Source of the DNA: Daphnia carinata
Taxonomy: Eukaryota; Arthropoda; Branchiopoda; Diplostraca; Daphniidae
NCBI RefSeq assembly: GCF_022539665.2
Contig: NC_081338.1
Coordinates: 5,455,679 to 5,519,678 of the forward strand
Direction of reading: 5' to 3'
Length of the DNA stretch: 64,000 nucleotides
Shown in pieces: positions 22,537 through 34,509 of this stretch. The position numbers and the translations under genes were made by a program. The notes under the pieces were generated by a model. It worked only from the letters and a program-made list of their open reading frames with translations, ran no database searches and was not told where the DNA came from. The number at the start of each line of letters is the position of its first letter. Position 1 is the stretch's first letter.

Positions 22537-25500
22537 TTATTTATCTAATCTCATCGAACGTCGGACCGCTGTTCGGGATTTCATGACAGGATCTCGTTTT
22601 GGAAGACTTTTGGGTGGTGGACGAGATGCAGGAGCAAAACGTAATTCTTCTTTACTCAATAAAATGAAATCAATTAAGCACTGATGAGTACGACACAACA
22701 ATTAACACATACCTGTTACTTCCACTTCTTCCGTCTTCTTTCTCCTTTTATTGCGAACCACTCGCTTTGTTTGAATCGTCTTTTGACTTGATTCATTGGA
22801 TTCTCCATTCTCTTCTTCATCTTCACCTTCTTCAGTTGGTTGAGACGGGCCAGCCTGATTTAAGCTTGCTTCTGACGCATCTTCCCGGCCCCGTTTCATA
22901 TTCGATGCCACTGTTTCAGCGGCTGCAGCAGCTTCCTCTGAAATGATGTCCAGTTCAGAAGTTCGAGAGAACAGCTAACGTCGGTGCCTCCTCCACCTCC
23001 ACCTCATCATCCGGCACAGCTGACTCGGACACAATGATGGGATGGATAGATGTGCTTGCTATGTTAGTTAGTTCCATGCAACAACTCGAAATTTTTTCAT
23101 TGAAGATTATCTTCTCAACAGGCAAATCTTTGTTGGTTAGTTCCATGCCACAACTGGAAATTTCTCCAACAGAGATCAATTTCTCAACAGGTAAAGGACC
23201 AGGAAGTTCTTCTTGCAACTGTTTTTCTTCAACTTGTACAACCTCTGGAACAAAGGGAGCACCAGATTCGCTATCATCTTCAAAACTGGGAATCTTCTCC
23301 CACTACAAGACTATGCTGATTAGAGTGCTGGGCATCCGTCACGACTTCCACGTCATCGTCTTCCTGTACTGAGGAGACGGCCGCAATTTCGGAAATGTCC
23401 AGTGGAGGTGAGGCAGCATCTTGTGGTTGTGGCAGACGGAAACGTAATTGCTTGGCTGATGCTGTTGATACCTCCATTTCCGTTTCTAATTCCGACGGAT
23501 CCGCCTCGCTAGCAGGTCGTCCGGCAGTCTCAAGCGCAGAAAAGTTCATGAAACGTCGCATCTTATCTTTCAAAATGGATGAGGGTCGACTAGAAATGCT
23601 GCCATCTGCTTCACTAATCGATGGATGGCACGGCCTGGCTCGCCGGATGGGTGGAGTTTGCAAAACAGAAACAACTTCTGCATCCGTTTTCATTGCTGCA
23701 ATAGCTTTAGGAAATAGGGAGAATCGTGGCCGTTTTCCTTGTCTCGATTGACTTTCATCCGCATCTTGTTCCGTGACGGACGTTATGTCCATTGAATCTG
23801 GAGCGCCTCTAGGCGAAGGAGAGCACAACGACATGCCTAAGGTTATGTTGCGCTGAGCTGGTTGTACAATGTTGCATAAAAATGGAGTCGTTTCCGGCTG
23901 ATTTTCATCCCGATGCAGCACAGCCTCTGGATCGTCCAATTTGCGTTTCCTAGGCCTCAATGGCGTTTGAACTTCTTCGTGAAGCTTCTGTTCAATAAGC
24001 CAAGTGGCTCGCCATTGTTCAATCACTGTCTGGAAGAAATTGGATCCACTCGATTGGATTTTGGATGTGGCCGGCAATACAGAAACGGAAAGTGGCCGCG
24101 GGAATTTCGAACCACCAGCCGATGCCGCTGAAGTGGGTGGACGAGAATTGGCGATGGCAGCTAATTTTGCATGTGATGGGCGGCAGAGCACCAATCAATG
24201 TCTGCACCAGCATTTCACGACGGTTGAATCGTTCCCTGGAATTGGTGTCACGTGCCGGCCACATTTGATTCAAACGTTGACTGTAGGCAATGGCCTCTGG
24301 ATATTTACAGCGTTGAATGTAAAAGAGGAGCAAAGCTTCTTGCAGGTCAATGTTTCGCCTTTGTTTCAAGAAGTTAGTCACGTGATCTTCCTCCTCTTCA
24401 GACAGTGGTAAAGTTCACAGAACGCTGACTTTGCGCATTTCTTGATATCCGTTGAGCAAATGCTGCATCAATTCGACGCTGCTGCGCTGATTGCGATTGC
24501 GTCTGATGTAACTCAGTGCGTCACTGATCAAACCATTGGCGATCAGGATCGTCAGATGGAGCTGGATGTCTTCCAACTCGGGACAGACAGGCCGTCGCAA
24601 CGTAGCGCATTTCAACGTGTGTTTATGCTTGTCCTGGTAGAGAAACGCACGAAGGATAGCCCTCTGCTAGGCATTGGTAATGTCCATCGTGTGAACCAAT
24701 GGATCAAGTAGCATTCCAAGAGCGTCGTCGAAATTTTGATGATCCAAATGCCTGAACGCCTGCGTCACTTTGATCATGCTGGGCTTAAGTGTGTAGGTGG
24801 ATGGAAAGGTCACTAGATGTTGCAAAATGTTTCCGTAATGGGCGTGACGGCCATAGATCCACGTCAAATCCATAAAGACGTATTGAACTAGACGATGTTT
24901 CGAAACGTCGTCCACGTCCGGCCTTAAATATGCCGATAGCAAAACATACAGTGATGGAGGTGGATAAGTTTGAATGTCACGTTGGTTTGTTGTGCCTTTT
25001 TCTTCTGCCCATAACTCCGTGACGGACGCATAGACCAGTTGGTCAACCAAAAGAACTTCAGCTGCTTTGACAGAGGAACTGAGACTCTCAATTTCAGATT
25101 TCCTATTCCGGTAGAATTGTTCCAGCTGGCGGCGAGGATAGGGCAATGAACTGCAGCCTTCGTTGACGTTCGTTGAGTTTCGAGTGTTCGTTGAGCGTTG
25201 ACAGTGCAGCTGTCGCTCCATTTCTTGGCACGAGTGATCGAAAAGGATGTTGCAAAGATTTTCACCCAGTGAAGTTGACTACTTGCTGCCATGCCCATCT
25301 CTCAACAAAGTTTAAATTGGCTCCTTCATCCTTGATGCAAGAAATCAGGAAAGACCTCGAATTTTTCTCTAGTCCAACATTCAACAAAGCCTCTGCCATT
25401 TGAGCCGCGTGAGGTGCAACGATCTCGATATGCGAAAGCCCGGCTTTCATTGCCTATTACAAACAAATCACGTCAATGACAATTCACAATAAATCAATTT

Positions 25501-26345
25501 TAAAATGTTACCTGAACGTAAAATCGGTGTGGATGATTCAGAACTTGAAATCCAGCTTGAGACAGTTTTTGAAGAATAAGCGACAGCATGCCCAAGAACA
25601 TTTTACATTTGACGTCATCATAAAAGATACTCAACCCACAATCAAGGAACCAAAGTTAAGATTAAAGCCTAAAGTTGAATCTTTATGTTGATTTGTTGTA
25701 CAACAGATTTTCAGATCAAGTACCTGTAGCGAAACCACTAAAATCCAATTCCAATGACTTGAGGCTGAACATTTGGAAAGCTCCTTGCGTATTACAGTCA
25801 ACACATAGGGTCTGATTCTGTGGCATGTATTTAATCATTGTTGCCCTGACTTCTTCTTGTTGAACACTCAGAGGATTCATGCATTGACTCCAGATCAAAT
25901 CAGCCAGCCCTGAAATAATTTAAAAATTCCATTGCACAAACAATAAAAGCTTAAAGGGATGTAGGTGTGTTTACCTGTGCATATAGTCATTTAGAGGTAT
26001 GACCAAAACCACTGGAGGTTTGAAAAACACTAGTTACAATACGTACACAACATGTACAAAATTTAAATCAAGCTGATGTGTTCCTGCGCTAAATTTGAAA
26101 TGCTGGTCGATAGCCAGTAGCATAACATGGCCTCCTTCTATGCCCAGTGCAAAAGAAAGCAGTCCAATTTCAAAAATTGCCAGTAACTTGCATTTGGAAT
26201 TTCCTTCTAACAAGGAACCTATTATAGAAATATCAAAAGAAGAATTTTGAATTATACTTTTGAATTGTATCAAAGTAACCATAGCTTGAGAGACCCACTC
26301 CAAGAATTTAAAATCATAGATGTGACATAATTATGAGGAGCCCCA
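22537..26345 (-). pseudogene. ELYS/AHCTF1 copy with stop and frameshifts, 5' end cut off by repeat B
   Basis: ELYS is the nucleoporin that seeds pore assembly on chromatin. Recognisable parts in order are: beta-propeller remnants (26345-25500, with LGIEGGHVMLLAID); the helical ELYS core (25450-24420, with YPPPSLYVLLSAYLRPDVDD, QLHLTILIANGLISDALSYI and YCKYPEA-like repeats); and a disordered C-terminus (24190-22537) with acidic tracts and a basic KRVVRNKRRKKTEE patch. Breaks: one extra base near 25270; an in-frame TGA at 24415-24417 just before TLPLSEEEED; and frame changes near 24170, 23285 and 22985. Introns are kept. The propeller is incomplete and its sequence stops where repeat copy B begins. 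Several one-base indels could be assembly errors, but nearby single-copy genes show none. Confidence 0.75.
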
Positions 26346-26781
26346 GCAATTTGAGGAGTTTTTAGTGTTTTTGATTTATCTTTCCCTTTTTGTTCCTTTT
26401 ATTGTCGACTAAGAGTGCACATAACAACGTAGGTCTGTTTCCAGGTGCAAACGAAAAACACGATTAGGCTAAAGCGTGGAATTGGAGCACAGGACGGTAT
26501 ATCGTGGAAATGATAGCGGAAACAGTAATAACCACAAGGGTATATGTCCTATAGACGGCATGCATGTGAATTCAGAAGATTCCAAAAACTGAGATGGTTT
26601 TTCACGAAATAAAAATACTTTTTAGAGTTTTTTTTTCAGTTATTTGTGTTGAACATTACGGGAAAAATACTAATTCAATTAATTTCCTTCACACAATTCA
26701 AATTACTTTATCTTATTAACATTTTTTTTGGAAAAAACATCAGAGTTTGAGCAGTGATGGGTTCTGGCTTACGTCGAATGA

Positions 26782-26787
26782 TATAAA
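26782..26787 (+). promoter_or_regulatory. TATA box of the repeat-B ORF
   Basis: TATAAA lies 60 bp before the ATG at 26842, in the same context as in copy A. Confidence 0.5.
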
Positions 26788-26841
26788 GCGAGTTAGCGAG
26801 CGGTGTTTTTCAAGCAATCAAAGTAAAGCAAAATATTCAGA

Positions 26842-28764
26842 ATGGCCCCTTCTTTCGTGAATAACTTCATGTTCGTGCAATCCTTTTTCCTCGAGCTTTC
26901 TAACCCAGTAGGGCTGATTTTCATGGTAATGGCATCCATCATTGTTGGTCAGTCCCTTTTCATTTACTACAGCTACGTCACAGGATCAACAGGATCTTCC
27001 AGCAGAGAAGAACAACCTGAACAGCTCACACCAGAAAACAAGAGCGACTTGTTACAGGAATGTAACATGACGCATCCTTTACCCCAGAATACTTCATCTA
27101 GTACTGTTTGCCAAGCAGAGAAACCAGAGGGAACTAGGCCTAAGTCTGCTGTATTTCAAAACACTGGCTTGACGAAATTTTACAAAAGTGAACTTAGGCG
27201 GACAAAAAGAAATCTGACTACAGTGAAATTGGCATTTAAAGAGGCAACAGAGACGCGTAACAAACTAGAAAGGGAGATGGAAGTGAGTAAGAAGCAACTT
27301 CGGTTAGCTAAGAAGAACAACATGAAGAAAATGAAAACACTACAAAAGTTGTTACGTCAAACGAAAAAAGAATTGATCAGCACGAAAAAAATTCTTCGAA
27401 TCCAGACGGCACAATACTGTAGGGAGCAAGAGCCAGAGAACAGCGCACCGGTAAATGAAACTGATTCTGCTCAAAATATTTTACTAGACGATTCTGGCAT
27501 AGCGGATGAATCTACTACCAGCGTAATGGAGCAAGTCCCGAGATCGAAACCATTCCCGTTTCTTGGGTACCGGAAGAAGATGTTAAGAATGCTCGGCGCC
27601 CCTCCCACAGACACCGATACAGTAAGCGATCCAGCGATCAATTCGACACCTGCAACGGTCGTCGAACAGTCGATGGTATCGCAATTCGTCGGGCGAATGG
27701 AAAAGACATTAGTCAAGAGCAGAAGTTTTTGACAGAAGAGAATACCAGCACGACCAAGTCCGTGCAGGTAACAATCAACGGGCATCAAGTGGATATGGTG
27801 ATTGACCAAGGCTGTCATGAGTCAATCATCAGTCTGGACCAATGGCAAAAATTAGGCGAGCCGGAGTTAAAGCCTTTAACGGACAAATTGGTCAAGTGGA
27901 AGCGTACAGGGAAGGTCAAAGAGCACGTCAAATTGGAGGAGGTCGTTGGATGTTTCAGCGCCACTGTTGTATTACAAGGCAAACTGACTATACACACAAT
28001 TTACGTGCTTACAGGAGATAAGACAATGCCTAATTATCTCGGTCGTGGACTCCTCTACAACCTCCGCTTACATCGTGAAAATGGGCATTTGATTAAAATT
28101 GCACGCACAATTGAAACGGAAACTCTTCCCCAAACGCCGACCACAAAATCGGATACCGAACCTGAAACTGCGCTAGACTTGAGGCTTGCTATGATCACTT
28201 ACTTGACGAACGGATCGACATAGAAAAAAACACGAGAATAAAAAAAATCGCGAAAAGTATGAGCAACGCATATCTGAGGCCATATTGAACATAATGAAAA
28301 CGCGTCAGACAAAAAAGGCCGAACGTGTCGACAATGTCGCCTCCGAGGAAAAATCTGAACCGAAAGTGATTGTACGCAACAATATCGACAAACTGAGGAA
28401 AACGGTTTCTAAGTTAGAATATATTAATGGAAAGGACCACAGGAGGTCCCACGAAGTTATACTTGAAGCAGAAGCCGAGCTAAACAATCAAAAAACAAAA
28501 CTTGCTTCTGCGTCATCGGAATCAGAGCGCGCGGAATTGACCGAATATGTCCAGCGGAGAGAAAAAGCCCTGCAAATGATTGTCGAAAAGGAAAATATCT
28601 ATTTTGAGGAAAAAATGGATTTAGTGAATTTCGCCAATGAAATGTTTTTTAACCAAATGGGAGAAAAAAAAGGGAACAAATTCTGCAGCCTCGAAACGAT
28701 GTTTGAACGATGTTTGAACATCGTTCTTCTAAAACAAGTGAAAGCAGAGAAGACGAAGGTCTAA
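26842..28764 (+). pseudogene. Membrane-anchored coiled-coil protein with retropepsin-like domain, copy B (frame broken twice)
   Basis: Same domain order as copy A: N-terminal membrane segment (residues about 18-45), spacer, Lys/Arg coiled coil, aspartic-protease-like core with D-Q-G in place of D-T/S-G, and C-terminal coiled coil. Here the N-terminal frame is open for 296 codons (26842-27732), covering the places where copy A is broken. The frame is lost near 27715, where extra bases precede AGAGCAGAAG, and again near 28212. The two are at sites where copy A is intact. The pieces are 26842-27732, 27729-28223 and 28285-28764. Either each copy has decayed independently or small assembly errors hide intact genes. 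Confidence 0.65.
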
Positions 28765-30916
28765 CCACGAATCTTGCACAAATTCAATGTTTGGTTTGAT
28801 TGCTTGACATTTCGGAAATCATTTGGATCTTAAAAATAAAAAGAACTTCATTGTTTCAAACCATAAGGCGATTTGCGTGGCAGCAGCAGTTATTTTTTGG
28901 CAACATTCATTGGGACGATCGTCCTCGGTCAAGTAAATGACGACGAGTGTCAAAAATGCCAACCACTGACCCCGAGTCCGCAAACCATTCCACGCATTCT
29001 AAGGAAGTCCCGAAAAAGATGGCTCAAAACAAAAAACAAAAAACAAAGGACTCAAAAAAATGTTTGGACATCGTTCTTCTAAAACCAAATGGAAGCAGAG
29101 GAGAAGAAGGTCTAACAATTAATATGTTTTGATGCTTAGATAATTCTGTGTGCTTTGGTTTTGTTTAAATTCGTAACGTTTGAAGGAAGGGGCGAAATTG
29201 ATCCGATTCGATGTGGTGGCTGCAAATTGATGGCATTATGATCTACTGGACGGAAGTGAATGGCGACATACGACAATGAACATCTTTGACGCTTAGGAAA
29301 CCTGTTTGCTGTCAAAGAAAGCAGTTTCCTAATCTCATTATGGTCATTGTCATTGGTATCGATTTTTCATTTCTGTTTGATTGTAACTTTGGCGACTGAT
29401 GTGCATTGGCTACGGGACATCGGCATTTTGATACACTGAACGTTAATAGGTGAAGAGAGACGACAATGGCATAATCGGTTAAGAAATAAGTATGCTGTTA
29501 AAGCGGAAAAGTTTTTTAATCGTTATGGCCATTGTCACCTCTCTCCCACCCCCAATTTCATTCGGTTATCATGATGCCACCAAGTTTCAGCCAATGTATT
29601 TGGTTCCAGAAGGTTCTATCAGACTGAAGGAAGAATTGATGACAATGATCATTTTTGATACTTTGAATACCTGTCTACTGTGTAAGAGGACAGGCTTTCT
29701 TATTCAGAAATGATCCATTTTTCATTCCTTCACTTACGTTTCATTCTTGATTCTTAGATGCCGTCTATTTGTAGTTATTGAAAATAGGGGACCATCGTTG
29801 CAGACACTGTAAACTGGTCTTTTAAATTTCAATAGCTGCCATTTTGAATGACGTGAAATTTGTACCTTCATTTAGATGGGACGTGATTTGAACAAAGTCC
29901 ACAGGTTTTCTAAGCTTACTTACATTTTCATAGTTATACCTCTCCAGCTTCTCTTTTCTTTCGATTTCTTTCACGAATTCTATGTTTGCTTACTACAGAT
30001 TGCTTGTACTTTCGGAAATAACTTGGATCTTAAAAATAAAAATGTAAAAAAAAAAATGCTCCAACGAATTCTAGTGTTTTAATACTTAGACAAGAGCTTC
30101 TTCTTAGATGGTCCTACCACGAAGGGCTACCAGTTAAAACAATGTGGCTTATGAAACACGATTTCAATTAGTTTTTGGGAATAGCCTAAACAAAGAAAAA
30201 CAATTGAATTACTTTTACAACATCTCATTGCATTGACCTGGTGATCGTACGAGACGTCACTTGCTCTAAGTTAAATAATTTAAAGTTTAACAGAAACCAA
30301 GAAAAATTCAATGATCGATCGCTAGAGCAGACGACAAACTGCATTGTGCTCTTGTTCCTCATCGTGGTGAAAATGAGAAAGAACTTTGGGGTTAAATGAA
30401 CAAGTCTGACCTATGATTTTTTCGGTGGACTGCAGGCGTATCACACAAGAAAATTATAATTCAAAGGTCAGCACACGCAGGTCGTCAACATTAATCCCGA
30501 CTGAACTCTTCTCACGCCCACCACTGCGTTGTGTTGGAAACAAGCCGGCAATTCTATCGCATCACGTCAACATGACTCTGCATTTTTTACAATCTTTTCC
30601 ATTGCATCAAGGATAAAGTTTTTCATCGTTCCCTGTGTGCATCTAAGCCAGATAAGATCTAAAACTGTGTTTCACCATCAAGTCCGTTTAAACCTATCTA
30701 CGACTGATTTTGTTGCCCTACTGCATTTCGCAATCTAAACAAACACACTATAAAATTGCAGTTGCGGCGGGTTTGTAATCCGAAACGCAAGGGGAGGATA
30801 GGATTATGCAAGGTTGGGTGTAGGTAAATATGAAGGCACCTGCTGTCACAAAGATTTTACGATTAAAATCGCGACCACCTCATGTACTAGTTAAATATGG
30901 GGTGAATTCGTTTTTG

Positions 30917-30925
30917 TATAAAAGG
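30917..30925 (+). promoter_or_regulatory. Outward-facing TATA box near 3' end of repeat B
   Basis: TATAAAAGG, conserved with 12953-12961 of copy A, about 200 bp before the TIR element at 31120. Confidence 0.4.
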
Positions 30926-31119
30926 CCCACAAAATTGGTCGGGTAAAGCATTCTATTCGACGTCGATATCACGGAAGGTTCCAGCGAAATATAACTGCCC
31001 CATTTAACGTGTCAAGGTAGGTTGATTGAAACTAAAAATAGTATTTGGTAATTTTGTTTTAAAAAAGTGGTTACAGAAGATCATGTTTCTAGTTAACAGC
31101 GTAATAATCAAGGGGATGT

Positions 31120-32270
31120 TAGGGGAGGGTGGGCGTGGTTGGAACACAAAACTTATTTTTGTTCCGTACGATTACAAAAATCGTCCAAGTAAAGTAAAAA
31201 ATATATAGATTTGTAGCCAGTTATGTCAGCTACATAACCGTATTTTTTTTGGGTGGGTTCGGCAAAGTTTAATGTGTACTATGAGTAAAAAACCGGAGGT
31301 ACCCCTAGTTGTTTCAATTGCCAATTCTACTCGGCAATTGAAACAGGGCGTCTGGGCAGTTGAAACGTGGGTTTTCCCATAAGAGAGCTCCCGGTTTTAC
31401 GAAAAAACTAAAATGACGATATCTCAGAATCTGGGATACGTATTTTGATGAATTTTTTACAGTAATATAGAGAATTTTAATCTTTATTTTTTAAGATGTT
31501 TTATAAGTTTCTATAGTAAATAAATATTATTTAATTAATTTTAGTAGTTTTCTGAATTAGGTTCTGAACACCGTTAGTAATCCAAAGAACGGTTAATAGT
31601 ATGGAGATCAAATTTTTATAATCGAATATTGCATGTCCGGCCTTACATCATAATTGTTGTTAATGTCCTTAATTTAATTTTTAAAATTTAATTTCTTTCG
31701 TCAACGTTGTAAATAAAAGCACAAAACATTGTGGCAGACGATAAATGCCAGCCACCCAGCAGACGAAATAAAACACAAAATAAACAATAATTGAAAAAAG
31801 AGCTCTGCTAATACGCTGCGTAGGGAACACCGTTGCCAGACTACAGTAAAGGAGACGCGCATACGGAAGGGTCGCAATTGGAACAAGGTGTTCCAATTGC
31901 TCCGACCATGGGTCTTCTCGGAGTTTTAATTTTTATAGGTGATAAAGTTAAGCTAGAAAAAAATTAATGTGATCAACTTATAGCTTAATGAATGACGAAT
32001 GATTGGAGACCTTTTTTAATGATTTTCTCCATCGTTTTCAGTGTGAAAACGAAAAAATTGTCTGCAAAAAAACAACAAATGGACAGCCAAAAAACAATTT
32101 TCTGGGATAATTCGAAAACTTTTAAATTCTAAAGCCTCCAATTTTTTCTAAAAATGTAGAACCCTAATTCCCGTTAGTTCAAATTTTTTAAACCAAATCT
32201 CTTACGTACTTTAAGTGGTAGAATTTTTGTTTCAATTGCCGCGTGTTCCAATTGCGCCCACCCTCCTCTA
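31120..32270 (+). mobile_element. 1151-bp TIR element, copy 1 (TA-flanked, non-autonomous)
   Basis: Its ends are inverted repeats. The left reads GGGGAGGGTGGGCG followed by GTTGGAACAC. The complement of the right reads GAGGAGGGTGGGCG followed by AATTGGAACAC. Each end abuts a TA dinucleotide, which fits a TA target-site duplication as made by Tc1/mariner-type transposases. Inside are a 12-bp stem hairpin (GTTTCAATTGCC and its complement, about 31311-31344) and a perfect palindrome, GCAATTGGAACA and its complement around AGG (about 31874-31900). No transposase is encoded; the minus-strand ORFs at 31681-31896 are short. Copy 2 at 33311-34461 has the same length. Confidence 0.8.
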
Positions 32271-32393
32271 CTTAGACTTAGAGTTAGCAAAAATAATTTG
32301 TTTGAAATGGTAACAAAACGTTTGAATCGCGAATCCTAGACTTACTTGCTTAGATATTCTATTCCTCTTTATATTGCAGCATTTCGTTAGATC

Positions 32394-32567
32394 ATGCCCA
32401 ACCCAAATAACGAATCAAAGGCCAAAGAGACGACACCGGCAGGCAGCCCACCAACCGGGCAAACTAACGTGCAATGCGGCAACGCGCAAATAAAACCTGA
32501 CGCTTCAAATCAGGACAACAAGAAAAAGAATGTAAGCACTTCCTGTTGCTGTGCGCATAATGGATAA
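32394..32567 (+). CDS. Small hydrophilic ORF between the two TIR elements, unrecognised
   Basis: A 57-codon frame starts at ATG 32394, right after a TATTGCAG acceptor-like site. It is rich in Asn, Gln, Thr, Pro and Lys and ends with three Cys in a row. A GTAAGC donor inside (32533) suggests it may be a first coding exon that splices onward, but I find no partner exon. Not recognised. Confidence 0.25.
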   Translation: MPNPNNESKAKETTPAGSPPTGQTNVQCGNAQIKPDASNQDNKKKNVSTSCCCAHNG

Positions 32568-32634
32568 TGCTATGGTCACCTTGACATTGGGTTTCTCTAT
32601 GCGCGAATTTCCCTCTTTCATCTCGCTGTTGTAA

Positions 32635-32700
32635 GACTTTGAGATATATCGACCAACTCAATAATATACTTACTGTTGATCGTTGAAGTTTGCAAAGCAT
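32635..32700 (+). repeat. Direct repeat, left member
   Basis: A ~60-bp sequence (TTTGAGATA..., CCAACTCAATA..., GTTGATCGTTGAAGTTT) recurs in the same orientation at 35757-35812. The pair brackets TIR copy 2 and the third retropepsin-like gene. Confidence 0.6.
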
Positions 32701-33310
32701 TCTGTTTTACCAATGCCAATGTCGCCTCAGTTACTATCAGTTTTGAGTGATACGACGTCAACGTGGACATGTTTAGTGCTCATAGCAAGATAAATGTTGT
32801 CGAGACGATTTATAATCTAAAGGCCATTTTCACCAGAAAATGAGAGGGAAAAGTAAGATAAATCTATGTCTTACGTCCTTTAAATTATCTTACCTGGTAA
32901 CTGCTTTGCGTTGATTCCCGGGCTCAACTTCTCGTTTTCTGAGCTGCATCTCCACAATGCGCACTACGGTGTAACCCATCAGTATCCGATATGCCTTCGC
33001 TGACTCTATTAGACGTCTCTTCTTGGCTAGGTCTTTATGCATTGAATTCCCTGCCGCCCCTCTTTTTTTTTCTATTATAGTTACGTAAACATCTTCGACG
33101 ACTTTACCACCTATTAATTAGTATACTTTGATTTGGAAACTAGCGAAGCTAATTCCCAAATTCGTCGAAATTTGACACCGTATTTTGGTTTCAATCAACT
33201 TAACGTCTTTCTTAAATATTAAAACAAAAGAATTAAATTTTTTTTCACCTTTTTATTTTCAAAGTTCCAAATTATTTTCCACATTACATGTAATCTGTAG
33301 TAACGAAACG
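32701..33310. other. Intergenic, no gene seen
   Basis: AT-rich sequence between the direct repeat and TIR copy 2. No open frame with splice structure was found. Confidence 0.4.
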
Positions 33311-34461
33311 TAGGGGAGGTAGGGCGTGGTTGGAACACAAAACTTATTTTTGTTCCGTACGATTACAAAAATCGTCCAAGTAAACTAAAAAATATATAGA
33401 TTTGTAGCTAATTATCTCAGCTACATAACCGTATTTTTTTTGGGTGGGTTCGGCAAAGATTAACATCTGCTATGCGTAAAAAACTGGAGGTACCCCAAGT
33501 TGTTTCAATTGCCAATTCTACTCGGCAATTGAAACAGGGCGTCTGGGCAATTGAAACGTGGGTTTTCCCATAAGAGAGCTCCCGATTTTATGAAGAAACT
33601 AAAATGGCGATATCTCAGAATCTGGGATACGTATTTTGATGAATTTTTTACAGTAATATAGAGAATCTTAATCTTTATTTTTTAAGATATTTTATAACTT
33701 TCTATACTAACTAAATATTTTTTAAATGAATTTTAGTAGTTTTCTGAATTAGGTTCAGAAAACCGTCAGTAATTCAAAGAACGGGTAATAGTATGGAGAT
33801 CAAATTTTTATAATCGAATATTGCATGTCCAGCCTTACATCATAATTGTTGTTAATGTCCTTAATTTAATTTTTAAAATTTAATTTCTTTCGTCAACGTT
33901 GTAAATAAAAGCGCAAACATTGTGGCAGACGACAAATGCCAGCCACCCAGCAGACGAAATAAAACACAAAATAAACAATAATTGAAAAAAGAGCTCTGCT
34001 AATACGCTGCGTAGGGAACACTGTTGCCAGACTACATTAAAGGAGACGCGCATACGGAAGGGTCGCAATTGGAACAAGGTGTTCCAACTGCTCCGACCAT
34101 GGGTCTTCACGGAGTTTTAATGTTTATGGGGGATAAAATTTAGCTAGGAAAAAATTAATGTTATCAATTTATAGCTTAATGAACGACGAACGATTTAAGA
34201 CCTTTTTTAATGATTTTCTCCATCGTTTTAGATGTGAAAACGAAAAAATTGCCTGCGAAAAAACAAAAAATGGACAGTCAAAAAACAATTTTCAGGGATA
34301 ACTCGAAAACGTTTGGAGTCTAAAGCCTCCAATTTTTTCTAAAAATGTAGAACCCTAATTCCCGTTATTTCAAATTTTTTAAACGAAATCTCTTGCATAC
34401 TTTAAGTGGTAGAATTTTTGTTTCAATTGCCGCGTGTTCCAATTGCGCCCTACCTCCTCTA
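33311..34461 (+). mobile_element. 1151-bp TIR element, copy 2 (TA-flanked, non-autonomous)
   Basis: Same orientation and exactly the same length as copy 1. Its ends read GGGGAGGTAGGGCG on the left and GAGGAGGTAGGGCG on the complement of the right, so the TA-for-GT change relative to copy 1 is present at both ends. The internal hairpin and palindrome are kept, the latter with one mismatch. TA flanks both ends. Confidence 0.8.
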
Positions 34462-34509
34462 GCAATAGTGTTACTTTTTGGATCGTGTATCATTTATCAT
34501 TGGTAGAGA

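Larger units (their letters stand above)
26358..31108 (+). mobile_element. Repeat copy B: ~4.8-kb element with retropepsin-like ORF
   Basis: Direct-orientation partner of 8191-13150. It begins right where the ELYS-like sequence stops and ends about 12 bp before a 1151-bp TIR element. The TATA box at 26782-26787, the ORF, the internal duplicate blocks (about 28781 and 29975) and the outward TATA box at 30917-30925 are all kept. Confidence 0.75.

Noticed and set aside
8191-31108. Repeats A and B as the two LTRs of one giant retroelement
   Set aside because: Each is nearly 5 kb and contains an ORF, and what lies between is unrelated host-gene debris, not gag-pol.
31681-31896. Minus-strand 71-codon ORF in TIR element 1 as a transposase
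   Set aside because: Too short, hydrophobic, and broken differently in copy 2; no catalytic motif.
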